DNA of 64,000 nt. Source: Eustoma russellianum. Its lineage: Eukaryota; Streptophyta; Magnoliopsida; Gentianales; Gentianaceae. The DNA is taken from positions 6,847,371 to 6,911,370 of the forward strand of contig AP025055.1 in assembly GCA_036186865.1 (NCBI GenBank), written 5' to 3'. How positions within the stretch are numbered: the first letter of the stretch is position 1; the number at the start of each line of letters is the position of its first letter. Made by a program: the position numbers and the translations under genes. Under the pieces are notes generated by a model. That model was not told the DNA's origin. It saw only the letters and a list, made by a program, of their open reading frames with translations, and made no database searches. Positions 1 to 10,980 of this stretch are shown here, in pieces.

Positions 1-2455
1 TTTATAGAATGCGAATTTTTCATCAAACGTAACATCTAATGTTATATACATTCGTCTATTAGCTGGGCAGTAACATTTGTATCCTTTTTGTGAATTAGCA
101 TATCCTAGGAAAATGCATATAAACAGACCTACGGTCTAGTTTACTCCTATGGCTGGGCTGAGCATGCACATATGATGTGCATCCAAACAGTCTAGGTGGT
201 AGTGTTGTAAGTAGATTGGTATGCGGGTAGTGATTAATAAGAATTTCTCTTGGAGTTCTAAATGACAAAGTCCTAGATGACATTTATTTATTAAGTTAGT
301 GGCGGTAAGAAGAGCCTCACCTCAGTACTGTTTGGGTACATTCATTTTAAACATGATTGATCTAGTTACTTCAATTAGATGTCTGTTTTTTCTCTCAGCT
401 ACACTATTTTGTTGGGGGTATAGGTACATGATGTTTGGTGATGTATGTAACGTTCTATCATAAAATTTTGAACTATTTTATCTAAGTACTCAGCTCCATT
501 ATCTGATCTTAAAGTTTTAATGGTGCAGCCAAACTGATTTTGAATAAATGACTTGTATCTTATAACTGTTTGTCCTACATCACTCTTATTTTTTAATAAG
601 TAGGCCAAGTTACTCTAGTGTGATCATCTACAAATATTATGAACCATTTAACACCGTTAATGTTAGCTATTCTAGATGGTGTCTATATGTCAGAATGGAC
701 TAGATTAAATGGTGTTGATGCCTTATATACTTTGGTTGGATAATTATGTTTAGTGCGTCCGGTTAATTGGCAAGTTTCACAAGTAAGCTTTTCAACATCA
801 GCTGAGCTGAATAATCTTGCATTAATCTCTTAAGATACAAAAAATTGGGATGACCTAACTTGTCACGGCACAAATATTTCCCTTTACATGGACTTCTAGG
901 GTGCAAAATACTAGAGTCTTGATCCCTGAACAGCTCAGGTGAGCTTACTAATGCTTTTTTTCTGACTCCATTATGTATAGGCTTGCTATATTCCTAGCAC
1001 TGCCAATCATCCCCTTCACTTTGTTTTCCTAGAAATAACATTTTGTGGATGAGAAGCAGGAAGCAATTATTATCCCTAGTGACTTTACTAATAGACAACA
1101 GATTGAAGCTTAAACTAGGGACAAGAAGGACACCTTTTAGTGTGATTTTATCGTTAATGCAGAGCCTATTCTGATAACTTCTAAAGTAATTCCATTTGCA
1201 ATTTTTACCATCTTAGGCACATAAAGAAAAGTATAGGAGTTTAGAAATATACCATTATTGGTCATGTGATCAGTAGCCCTGGAGTCCACAATCTATGAAA
1301 TGTTGGAGCTTGGCTAGATGTATCTTGCCATAGTTGACTGGTGCAGGTCAGCTCGGCCACCTTGCCTATTTAGCAGATTGAGAAGGGTGGCAATCTGGTC
1401 CTTTGTAATTACCTCAGCATTAGCTACTGAGACTGGACTAAGATGGGTTATATTGGTGCGAGCTGCTCCGGGCTGAGTTGTGCTGCTTACTTGATGTGCA
1501 GTAGTATGTCCAGCAGTAAATGGTTTCTGTGGAGGTCTCCAGGGTGCATTACTGGTCTTCAGAGGTGGCTTTCCTTCTCTGACTAGCTTCGCTTGTAGTT
1601 TCCACCAGTCATCGACTGTATGGCCTTCTTTTTGCAATATTCGCACACTTTACCCCTAGCAGAGGCAAAGTGACTTTTAACAGTTAGCCCAGAGGACTCT
1701 GCTGGATGCTCAGAGTGCAGTGCTGAGGACTCCACAATTGCAGGTCCTCCTATCATAACCTTCTTCCGGTTTTCTTCGTGTTTTATTGCAGCGAAGGCAA
1801 CCTTCAGAGCTGGGAGTAATTTAGTACTCAGAATTCGACTTCGTGCAATGTCAAATTTTGGATTCAGTCTAGTCAAGAAGTGAAACACTCGCTTCCGTTC
1901 TGTGATTTCTTTGAATAGTGCAGCATCAGTGATGCAAGAGCATTGATGTGCTTCAAAAGTGTCTATCTGCTGCCACCCCTTGGTGAGTAACGTATAGTAT
2001 TTGTGGACAACAAGAGTTCCTTGTTTCAGCTCATGAAGATGAGCTTCAACTTCATATAATTATGATATATTATCCTGTTTGGACTACATCTTCTTGACTG
2101 CATCCCAGATTTCCGCTGCAGTATTATACATTATGAAATCATCAGAAATGTCTGATTGCATAGAGCGTATCAGTCATGATAGTATCATACTGTTTTCTAA
2201 CTTTCATATTTGGAAGTTTGCAGCCGTTTCAGATGTGACAAGGATTGTCCCATATAAGTATTCTTCTTTGCCTGTACCAGTGATATACATTTCTACCCCT
2301 TGAGACCATGAGAGGTAGTTGTCTCTATTAAGCTTGTGGCTGGTAATGGTTATGAAGGAATCATCAGTAAGTTGAGGACCGCGCACTGCTCCTGATGGTT
2401 CATCAGAAGTAAAAGTGGCCTCAGTATATTCAGCATGGCTAAAGGGTGTAGTCAT
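1..2455 (-). pseudogene. Decayed Copia gag-pol, 5' half (element E1)
   Basis: Broken Ty1/Copia polyprotein read right to left. Gag starts at 2455 with a segment (2204-2455) of the LN-x-DNYLSWSQ type seen in Ale/Retrofit-like Copia gags. A zinc knuckle near 1610-1650 (CEYC..GHTVDDWW) is split by a frameshift, and its last Cys is replaced by Trp. A protease-like DSRATDH lies near 1275-1286, where DSGATDH is expected. Integrase core is at 399-608 (RSDNGAEY), and integrase C-terminal sequence (LPPRLFGCTSYVH, RSKLD.RSV) at 95-283. The window edge cuts it just after the integrase, so RT and RNase H lie outside. Many stops and shifts mean it cannot make an active protein. Family assignment is confident; lineage is inferred from gag only. 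Confidence 0.85.
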
Positions 2456-2520
2456 TTTGAAGAAGTTTTAAAAAATGCAGAAAATAGAGTATGAATCACA
2501 TGTATTTTTGAATCAGAAGA

Positions 2521-2532
2521 GCTCTGATACCA
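2521..2532 (-). other. Primer-binding site of E1 (initiator Met tRNA type)
   Basis: On the minus strand this reads TGGTATCAGAGC, the standard plant Copia PBS complementary to the 3' end of initiator Met tRNA. It directly follows the LTR end (..TTCAACA). It fixes the orientation of E1 and is the canonical contrast to the sites in E2, E3 and E5. Confidence 0.9.
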
Positions 2533-2818
2533 TGTTGAATATTGAAAGAATTTGCATTCATTCAAGTTTAGAATAGTTTACTTGGTTGTTTCCCTTTTAT
2601 AGGGAATGAATTATAACTAAAACGGTTTTTCCGCCATTAGGACTGTGGTTACTGTTTGTCTTCATTGAATTCTAACGGTAGTGGCAACGGCAGGTTAACA
2701 GTGTAGCTCTCCTATGTACAGTGAAATTATTCTAAGTTACAATATTTGCACGCCTAAGTATTACAGCTCGGCCTGTTGCGTTGCTGCCTTGATTGTGACT
2801 CGTCACCTCGGCTCAACA
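2533..2818 (-). repeat. 5' LTR of E1 (outer boundary uncertain)
   Basis: Starts TGTTGA next to the PBS and can end at TCAACA (2813-2818), a 6-bp terminal inverted repeat. A minus-strand TATA box, CCTATAAAAGGG, lies near 2592-2603. The partner LTR is outside the window, so the outer end cannot be checked. The GC-rich tandem repeats up to about 3115 could be an extended U3. Confidence 0.6.
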
Positions 2819-2974
2819 CTTCTTCACTTAAAGTCTTCTCCAGCATGTCTGATCTTCTTCAGATCAGTTCGTCCTTCTTCCATCTTTATCTTCTTAGTCC
2901 AGCTCTCTTGTTCAGGTCAGCTCAGCTGACTGACTTCGTCACTTCTTAACTTCGTTCTGGTCTTTGTACAGGTC

Positions 2975-3115
2975 GGCCTAGTTCAGCTCGCACACCTTCG
3001 TCCAGGTCCTCCTTCTTCAGTTCAGCTCGGCACACCTTCGTCCAGGTCCGCCTTCTTCAGTTCAGCTCGACACACCTTCGTCCAGGTGTGTCTTTTTCAG
3101 TTCATCTCGACACAC
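2975..3115. repeat. About 40-bp tandem repeat, roughly 3.5 copies
   Basis: The unit contains TTCAGCTCGGCACACCTTCG followed by TCCAGGT and a CTTCTTCAG stretch. It repeats with a few substitutions beside the E1 LTR. It may be the enhancer part of a longer U3, but this is unproven. Confidence 0.75.
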
Positions 3116-3127
3116 CTCAACTGAACT

Positions 3128-3425
3128 TATTTCTGTAAATGATGCACTGAGAGAAGTGTTAGACAAGATGTTGTGTTGGGCAAAATAACATTAACTGAAA
3201 TACATAAACGAATTTTTAATTAGTTACAACGTGGGTTTTACGGTATTGTTGAAAACAGAAAGACTGTTATTTTGTTCCAAAATCATTATAATTGGGTGAC
3301 ACCAACACTGAATGACGATGCACAGAAAGGATTGTTAGACACCGAAACACGCTATTGGTCAAAATAGTATTAAGTGAAATACATAACCAAATATTAATTA
3401 AATAAAATATATGTTTTATGTGTGA
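3128..3425. repeat. Degenerate direct duplication, period about 175 bp
   Basis: The segment from about 3131 (GATGCACTGAGAG, TTAGACA, AAATACATAAACGAAT) recurs from about 3308 (GATGCACAGAAAG, TTAGACA, AAATACATAACCAAAT). It is an old tandem duplication with no coding potential. The rest of 3116-3830 is AT-rich intergenic DNA in which I recognise nothing. Confidence 0.6.
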
Positions 3426-3957
3426 AGAATGTTATTGTCTTTTTGTTTGCGGGTGGAATAATTTCGGCCGGAAAAATAGACGAGAGAACATCCACACACA
3501 TACATATAGACACTAAGTCGATCAAGTATCTCTTAAAAATTCAAGGTGTAAATACCTTAAAGCGGGACTGTCCAGTTCTGCCCAGTAGTTAGCAGTCAGA
3601 TTAACATCAAAATTTACTGCCTCTTAGCACATAAGCTGAAATTTGAACTACAAAATCCTAAGATGTTATATAACCTGCTTTTGGGAACAGTTTTGCAAAT
3701 TCTTAATATATTCCAATCCATTAACCCATACCTCACACAGCACAAAAACAATTTTCTAGAAACGCACAGCTTTTAGTCCAATGCTTAATTAACCCACCTA
3801 TACATGTTAAAATTCTACAAACTTTATACGTGTTCAACAAAGTAAACACAAAAGAAGATTTCGGTATATCCCGAAAAATCTGCACGGCGTATTCCAATTG
3901 TCAAGAATTCTGTATTTTGTAAGAATTCTTAGAGACGTAGGCAGATTTTGTAGAGTA

Positions 3958-3962
3958 GTTTA
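3958..3962. repeat. TSD of E2, left copy (gttta)
   Basis: GTTTA here is repeated exactly at 10128-10132, directly outside the TG..CA termini of E2. This is the usual 5-bp Copia TSD and shows that E2 is a complete insertion. Confidence 0.95.
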
Positions 3963-4855
3963 TGTTGGGAAAGTGATGGAAAACAAGCAAGAAGATAGTC
4001 AAACAAAAGCCGAGACGAGTTTCGTAATAACTCTGTCCTTAAAGCAATTTAACATCTACCAACGAGCAAGGTAGACAACCAGACTAATGCTTCCCAAGAT
4101 ATAACGGATTTCTTCTTTTCCTTTGCTCTAGGAGAAGAAGATTGAACTTGGTATAGAAGAGAAAGATAAAGGAGAGTGGTAGAAGAAGATTGTTGAAAAT
4201 CTCTTAGTTTTTGCAAGAATGTTGTGTATTTTTTGAAGATAAAGGAGAGTGGTAGAAGAAGATTGCTGAAAATCTCTTAGTTTTTGCAAGAATGTTGTGT
4301 ATTTTTTGAAGATAGCAAGATCTACTATATATAGACCTTGGATTGTGTTAAAAGCCATGTTTTAAACTCATTTCAGCAGTTTTTCTACCAGTTATGGCCG
4401 TTGTTTACCGTTCATAGGCGAAGGGAGATGATCTTTGGACCAAAAGATGCAATTCAAAGTGAAAAGTTATGTCCGTTGGCACATCGATCAATCAATGTCA
4501 CTTTGATCGATCGATGTGATCGATCGAAGTCAGACAGACTGCTTCGGGCTTACATGGATCGATCACATCGATCGATCGACGTGAGCGATCTATGTTGGGC
4601 CGAAAGCTTCCAGCATTGCAACACACTACATCGATCGATAGATGTCCCTTACATGGATCGATCGAAGTCCTCCAGAACACTTCACTTTATTCCAGCTTTC
4701 ACTTGGTTCGATCCAGTCTAAACATAGATCGATTCAAGTGACCTATTTCAAGTGTAAAGTGTTCCAAACATCACATCAATCTCCCAAACAACCTCAAATA
4801 TGTTCTATATAAGTTTGGAGCACACGGTAAAGTACTTTAACATATTTTTCTAACA
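3963..4855 (-). repeat. 3' LTR of E2
   Basis: 893 bp, longer than its partner mainly because a roughly 74-bp segment (AAGATAAAGGAGAGTGGTAG and following) is tandemly duplicated at about 4163-4309. A TATATATAG TATA box lies near 4325. The CGATCGAT palindrome cluster (4483-4735) is upstream of it in element orientation. The self-complementary LTR segment CTTAAAGCAATTTAA is at 4038-4052. Confidence 0.93.
4483..4735. repeat. CGATCGAT palindrome array (E2, 3' LTR)
   Basis: A cluster of perfect and near-perfect palindromes of the type ACATCGATCGATCGATGT and ACTTCGATCGATCGAAGT, spaced by 10-60 bp. It lies in U3 upstream of the TATA box. Apparent ORFs rich in HRSIDV or DRS are just translations of this array. 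Confidence 0.9.
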
Positions 4856-5484
4856 ATCCCCCACATGATCCAAACTTATATAAAAACAACTTCAGAACGT
4901 TAAACAACTAACCTCTCCAATATCAATCGAAGATAATTACACATAACAGATACGATAACTTGTGGTCTTGAATCGCCGGTAGTACAACTTGAGTTATATA
5001 AACAGAAGTAAGATGAACTTTGTCTTGAATCTTACTCCACTATTGTTTATATGAACAACAAGAAGACATATCATTATCTACTTCTTCAAGTTCGCGGTTT
5101 TGGTGCGATATCGGCCATGCACCTATCTCGGGATTCATAAGCTCTTTAGAGAGTTTTCCAGGCTCTCACAGCAAGCGGCACCACTTCCAAGCTTATATAG
5201 GTGAAATTCATCAAGTGTGCACTGTTCACACCACCAAACAACATGGCTATGAATTTTTCATTAAGAGATTTTTAAAATCTCACCCTCAAGTTATTATAGT
5301 GAGCACTATCAACAACAACACCATAGGGAGAAACACTTAGATAGTGCAACATAGAATTCTTTCATGACTTGTTCTTACCACATTGAACCCCGTTTGTAGG
5401 ATCTCTACTAATAGTGGGTTGGGTTCCCGTCATGAAGATTTCTCTACATATGGAATAAGTCACATCCCCCTCGATGTTTCTAGA

Positions 5485-8400
5485 CTAACTTTTATTTAGT
5501 CCTTTAGTTAAGGGGTCAGCAAGGCTAAACTCGGTTCTTACATATTCCAAGTTAACCATCCTAGAACTAATCAAGTCACGCACAATGTTGTGCCTCAAAC
5601 GGATGTGCCGGCTCTTCCCATTGTATATTTTGTTCCTCGCACATGCAATTGCAGCCTGAGAATCACAATGAATAGATACAGAAGGCATAGGTTTAGACCA
5701 TAAAGGAATATCCACAAGCAAATTCCTTAACCACTCAGCTTCTGTACTTGCTAACTCTAAAGCAATAAACTCTGATTCCATAGTAGATTTAGCACTACAT
5801 GTTTGTTTACATGACTTCCACGAGATAGCTCCACCTCCCAATGTAAATACACATCCACTAGTGGAATTTATCTCATCATTGTCAGTCACCCAATTGGCAT
5901 CACAATAGCCTTCCAAAACAGCGGGTGATCCAGTAAACATGAGTCCTAAATGCATTATTCCTTTTAGATATTTCAATAAATGTCTTAATGCACACTAATG
6001 ACTCTCATTTGGATATGAGTGTATCGTGCAAGTCTATTCACAGAATATGCAATGTCAGGTCTAGTACAATTCATCAAATACATTACACTACCAATAATCA
6101 TAGCATATTCATATTGTGACACACTATCAAATTTATTTTTAGTCAATGAAACATGCGAGTCATATGGCGTACTTACCGGTTTTTCATCTTAGTGATTAAA
6201 CTTTCTCAACATTTTCTCCACATAATGTTCTTGAGAAAGTAAATAACCCCCACATTTTTCCACTAACTTAAGAGCTAGTATTAAGTCCGCCTTCCTCATG
6301 TCTTTCATATCAAAAACAGAGGATAAAAATGATTTTGTATCATTAACAACATTTATGTTGGTTCCAAATATTAACATATCATCAACATAAAGGCAAATAA
6401 TGACATCATCATAATCATTAAATTTACTATACACACAACGGTCACTTTCATTTACTATATAATCATTAGACACTAATGTGTTATCAAACTTCTCGTGCCA
6501 TTGTTTAGGTGCTTGCTTAAGACCATACAAGGACTTCTTAAGTCTACACACTTTGTGTTCTTGACCTTTAACTATCATACCCTCCGGTTGTTTCATATAA
6601 ATCTCCTCTTCTAAGTCTCCATTTAGAAATGCTGTTTTCACATCCATTTGGTGAATAACAAGCTTGTGAATGGAAGCAAGTGATACTAGGACTCTAATAG
6701 TAGTGATCCTAGCAACCGGTGATTAAGTGTCAAAAAAGTCTATACCTTCTTGTTGAGTGAATCCTTTTGAGACAAGTCTAGCCTTAAATTATCAATTGTT
6801 CCGTCTGCCTTTAGCTTCTTCCTAAAGACCCACTTACAACTGATAGGTTTTTATCCTCTAGGCAAGTCTACCAACTCCTAAGTGTTATTACTTAGTATAG
6901 ACTCAAGCTCACTATCTATGGCTTCTTTCCAAAACTTAGAATCTATTGATCTAATTGTATCTCCATACGTTTTGGGATCCTCCTCTAATATAAAAGATGT
7001 TATAAAGTCACTTCCAAATGACTTTTCTGTTCTTCGTCTTTTACTTCTTCTAGGTTCATGAACCTCTTGTTCAACGAAGGATTTACTTGACTCGCCTATC
7101 TCAAGTTTGGATACACCATCGGATTGTCTATTTATAGGAAATATATGCTCAAAGAATCCATCATCTTTAGATTCTAATATAGAACCATTATCTATAGCCA
7201 TGAATCTATATGCTGCACTATTTTGAGCATACCCGATGAATACACAGTCTCTTGTTTTAGACCCGATTTTACTTTTCTTAAAATCAAGAATGCCGACTTT
7301 GGCTAGACACCCCCACACTTTCAAGTAATTTAGGTTGGGAGCATAGCTTTTCCATAACTCATAAGGATTTTTATCTAACTTCTTATGAGGTAACATATTC
7401 AAAATGTGACAAGCAGTCAAGATTGGCTCCCCCACAAGTTGTCCGGCAATCCTGAACTAACCAACATGGCATTCATCATATTTTTCAATGTTCTATTCTT
7501 CCTTTCGGCTACTCCGTTAGACTGAGGCGAATATGGAGGTGTAACTTCATGAATAATGACATTCTCTTCACAAAATTTTTTGTAAAGAATCTGTACAGAA
7601 TTCACCACCTCTATCAGTCCTAAGCCTTTTGATCTTTAAGTCTAGTTGATTTTCAACCTCATTCTTATAACTTATGAACTTAGATTCAGCCTCATCCTTA
7701 TGACTCAATAAATATACCTTCGTATATCTAGAGTAGTCATCGATAAAAGTAACATAATATCTTTTACCACCTTTACTCATGTGATTCTTAAAATCACCTA
7801 AGTCACTATGAATCAGACCAAGTTTCTGTGATACTCTATCAACTTTCTTAAATGGTTTCTTATGATATTTTGCTTCAACACAATGCTCACGTTTGTTAAA
7901 GTTATCATCATCGTCAGAAATCACATTCATATTCTTGAGTTTCTTTATTACTCCTATGTTTGCATGTCCTAGTCTAGCATGCCACATATCAAGAGACTCG
8001 ACAGAGTAAATAGAACTAGATGCATCTTTATTATTACAGCAAATAGCATCAAGTACAAGAAGACATCCACTACAAAACCCCTTACCAATAAACTCTCCAT
8101 TTCTAGACAAAACAAGTTTATCAGACTCTAAAATAAATTTAATGTTGGCCTTGTTCAGCAACACTCCGGAGATCAGGTTCTTACGCATGGCAGGAACATG
8201 CAACACATTGCTAAGCTCCAGTCTCTTTCCAGAGGTTAACTTGAGAAGAACCTTACACTTTCCAAGAACTTGGGTACTATGTGCATCTCCCAAGAAAACT
8301 TGCTCATCACTGCCTATTTCCTTGTATTCAGAAAATAGGTCTTTACTGGTAGCAATATGTCTGATAGCACCTATGTCTACCACCCATTTCGTCGTGCCAC

Positions 8401-9269
8401 CAACAAGGTTTACCTCTGCTAAGACGACTGCTGCGATGATTTCATCTCATGTTCCTTTGGTCTCCACAAGATTCGCCTGGTTGCTTGGCTGGCCCTTCCG
8501 CTTCCTGCAGTTGACTGCTCGGTGTCCTGGCTTCCCGCACACCCAGCAGACTCCCTTCATCTTGTTCTGGGCCTGCATAGCAACTTTCTTACCTTTTGGT
8601 CCACCGTTGTAGCCGCCATTGTTGTTGTGGAACTTGGGTTTCTTCGCAGCGTGCTCCACAACATTGGCTTTGACACCCTCTTCACGGTGAGACTCATCTT
8701 CCATTCAGTTGTTCTCTTCGATGCATATGTGTTTGATTATGGCATCTAGAGACAATTTGGTATCGTCATGCTTTCCTCTCTTCTTGTAGTTACTCCAAGA
8801 AGGAGGAAGTTTTTCCAACAGTGCCGCCGCTTGGAACGTCTTGTCGATCTTGGTTCCTTCATGTTCCAGATTATCCCCCAACTGCTGGAACTGATGGATT
8901 TGATCATTTATTGAGAATGATCAATCATCTGGAACTTCAAGAACTCACTCACCACGTACTTGCGTTTGCCCACATCTTCAGCACCATATTTGTTCTCCAG
9001 TGCTGACCAAATCTCTTTCGCAGAAGTGAATTTGACATAAATGTCAAACAGAGAGTTGGCCAGAAAGTGAAGTATATGGCCTCTGAAAGTAGTGTCGTCT
9101 GCATCATACTTGCGTGCTTCGGTTTCATCCTTTGGTTTGTCTGTCTTGAGCACATATGAAACCGAGAGCATCTCGAGGAAGAACAGTACATTGGCCGCCC
9201 ACCTCTTGTAGAATTTGCCATCGAATGGTTCCATCTTGGACATATCTGCAATGCTTGCTTGGATGCCAT
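5485..9269 (-). pseudogene. Broken Copia gag-pol of E2
   Basis: Gag begins at ATG 9269, only 18 nt after the LTR. A small deletion near 9251 puts the conserved frame (KMEPFDGKFYKRW, 9243-8908) out of register. The zinc knuckle CWVCGKPGHRAVNC is near 8550. Protease is degenerate: VDIGAIRHI near 8380 instead of D-S-G. The integrase zinc-binding region and core cover 7417-8250 (WHARLGH, DRGGEF, PQSNGVAERKNR), with a frame change near 7600. RT is at 6189-6647 (DVKTAFLNG, LYVDDM) and RNase H at 5485-5976 (SAKSTMESEFIAL, HCDSQAA). At least five frame changes or stops rule out function. 4867-5484 is its 3' untranslated part. Confidence 0.92.
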
Positions 9270-9285
9270 CTTAAATTACTTTAAG
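9270..9285 (-). other. Non-tRNA primer-binding region of E2
   Basis: After the 5' LTR the minus strand reads AT then CTTAAAGTAATTTAAG and at once the gag ATG. It has no match to the Met-tRNA PBS. TTAAAGTAATTTA (9272-9284) can pair with the LTR segment at 9364-9376 over 13 bp including one G-U pair. With the 3' LTR copy (4038-4052) the match is 15 bp. Confidence 0.65.
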
Positions 9286-9287
9286 AT

Positions 9288-10127
9288 TGTTGGGAAAGTG
9301 ATGGAAAACAAGCAATAAGATAGTCAAACAAAAGCCGAGGCGAGTTTCATGATAACTCTGTCTTTAAAGCAATTTAGCCTCTACCAACGAGCAAGGTAGA
9401 CAACAAGACTAATGCTTCCCAAGATATAATGGCTTTCTTCTTTTCCTTTGCTCTAGGAGAAGAAGATTGAACTTGATATAGAAGAGAAAGATAAAGGAGA
9501 GTGGTAGAAGAAGATTGTTGAAAATCTCTTAGTTTTTGCAATAATGTTGTGTATTTTTTGAAGATATCAAGATCTACTATATATAGACCTTGGATTGTGT
9601 TAAAAGCCATGTTTTAAACTCATTTCGGCAGTTTTTCTACCAGTTATGGCTGTTGTTTACCGTTCATAGGTGAAGGAAGATGATCCTTGGACCAAAAGAT
9701 GCAATTCAAAGTGAAAAGTTCTGTCTGTTGGCACATCAATCGATCGATGTCATTTCGATCGATCGATGTGATCGATCGAAGTCAGACAGACTGCTTCAGG
9801 CTTACATAGATCGATCACATCGATCGATCGACGTGAGCGATCCATGTTGGGCCGAAAGCTTCCAGCATTGCAACACACTACATCGATTGATCGATGTATA
9901 CATTGATCGATCGATGTCCCTTACATGGATCGATCGAAGTCCTCCAGAACACTTAACTTTATTCTAGCTTTCACTTGGTTCGATCCAGTCTAAACATGGA
10001 TCGATCCAAGTGACCTATTTCAAGTTTAAAGTGTTCCAAACATCACATCAATCTCCCAAACAACCTCAAATATGTTCTATATAAGTTCGGAGCACACTAT
10101 AAAGTACTTTAACGTATTTTTCCAACA
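9288..10127 (-). repeat. 5' LTR of E2
   Basis: 840 bp, TGTTGGG..CCAACA. It lacks the 74-bp duplication of the other LTR but carries an extra CATTGATCGATCGATGT unit near 9901. TATA box near 9578; palindrome array at 9738-10010. Flanked on the right by TSD GTTTA (10128-10132). Confidence 0.93.
9738..10010. repeat. CGATCGAT palindrome array (E2, 5' LTR)
   Basis: Same arrangement as 4483-4735 with one additional palindrome unit, so the array changed length after or during insertion. Confidence 0.9.
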
Positions 10128-10204
10128 GTTTATGCCCATTAATACTTTGTACTTTCTATTGAAATGACTTCAGATGGAGAAAATTAAAATATGCAATTTT
10201 TTTA

Positions 10205-10447
10205 TCTTTTTGGAGCAAAAGGTCATTTTTTGATCTTGGGAATTTCTACCGCTTCAGTCGCAATGAGCATTGTGGATGATGCAAATCAAGAACCCAGCGG
10301 CCTCTTAGGTTAGGTGAGACTTACGCAGTGACCTACACAAAATGTCCCTACAAACTAGGCCTTCAGTGTAGCAGCAGTGGAGCATCCACACTGTACGTGT
10401 CCCTACATTCGAACTCTTGATCTCTTGGAGCACGTCGTGAGGGCACA
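10205..10447 (-). mobile_element. tRNA-derived SINE, minus strand
   Basis: On the minus strand it has a B-box-like GAGTTCGAATG (about 10407-10417). Its tail region reads TTCTTGATTTGCATCATC, then GACTGAAGCGGTAGA, matching the tail of the SINE at 22455-22745 (CTCCTGATTTACATCATC, GACTGAGGCAGTGGAGA). It interrupts the old Copia LTR. Ends are approximate. Confidence 0.6.
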
Positions 10448-10469
10448 ATTCTTTATCTTCGCTTTTACA

Positions 10470-10980
10470 TGGTATGGTATTAAAGTCAGATCTAAACACC
10501 ATCGCTCAATTTTAAACCAGAACTTGATGAAGATCTAACTTCTTCGGCAAAACAATAACCTTACAGGAAATGGAGAAATCTTCGGAACCAACAACTGAAT
10601 TTATTTCAGTTGCAAAACACAGTATTGTTGTTTTGCTTTCTAAAGAAAGTTTGTTCTTAAATCTCTCTCACAAAATTACTGTGTGAAAAATAAATTCGTT
10701 CCAAAATTGTTTACTTGTAACACAGTGCTGAAACACTCCTTCGATATTTATTTCTAACCTAAAAATTGCTTTCACAGAACTACCGTATGAGAGCAGATCC
10801 ATGCAAAAATTTTAATTTCTTTACAAACCTCTTTTTTTCCACAGAATCCAAGAAAAACGAGAGAAAATGTTATGCCCTGTAAATCTTTACATGAATTTGT
10901 ATATGTATTGTGCATGCAATATCCATGCACTCCCGCTAGTCATACATAAAGTAAAATATATATAAAGGATATACACATTC
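10470..10980 (+). pseudogene. Remnant of old Copia leader and gag start
   Basis: Follows the old LTR end at 10469. It begins with a decayed PBS (TGGTATGGTATTAAAG) and an ATG near 10570 opening MEKSSEPTTEF, which soon runs into stops. Position and PBS suggest the start of a dead Copia internal region. Nothing further is recognisable up to E3. Confidence 0.35.
10976..10980. repeat. TSD of E3, left copy (cattc)
   Basis: CATTC is repeated exactly at 18072-18076 outside the other end of E3. Confidence 0.95.

Larger units (their letters stand above)
3963..10127 (-). mobile_element. Complete Copia LTR retrotransposon E2
   Basis: A 6165-bp element with LTRs at 3963-4855 and 9288-10127, both TGTTGG..AACA type, and TSD GTTTA. 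Read on the minus strand the order is gag, protease, integrase, RT, RNase H, the Copia order. A polypurine tract (ATGTGGGGGAT) abuts the 3' LTR at 4856-4866. The LTRs are clearly related but differ by substitutions and two indels, and the coding part is broken. It is therefore older than E5 and E3 and not autonomous. Confidence 0.95.
3835..10469 (+). repeat. Old Copia LTR, split by E2 and by a SINE
   Basis: 3840-3962 and 10128-10200 are two halves of one sequence, separated by E2. An independent copy at about 23255-23480 is uninterrupted across the join (GATTTTGTAGAGTAGTTTA). The right-hand part resumes at about 10448 with CAATTCTTTATCTTCGCTTTTACA. This ends at 10469, next to TGGTATGGTATTAAAGTCAG, a decayed Met-tRNA-type PBS. 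Hence it is an old plus-strand Copia 5' LTR later hit by E2 and a SINE. Confidence 0.65.
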
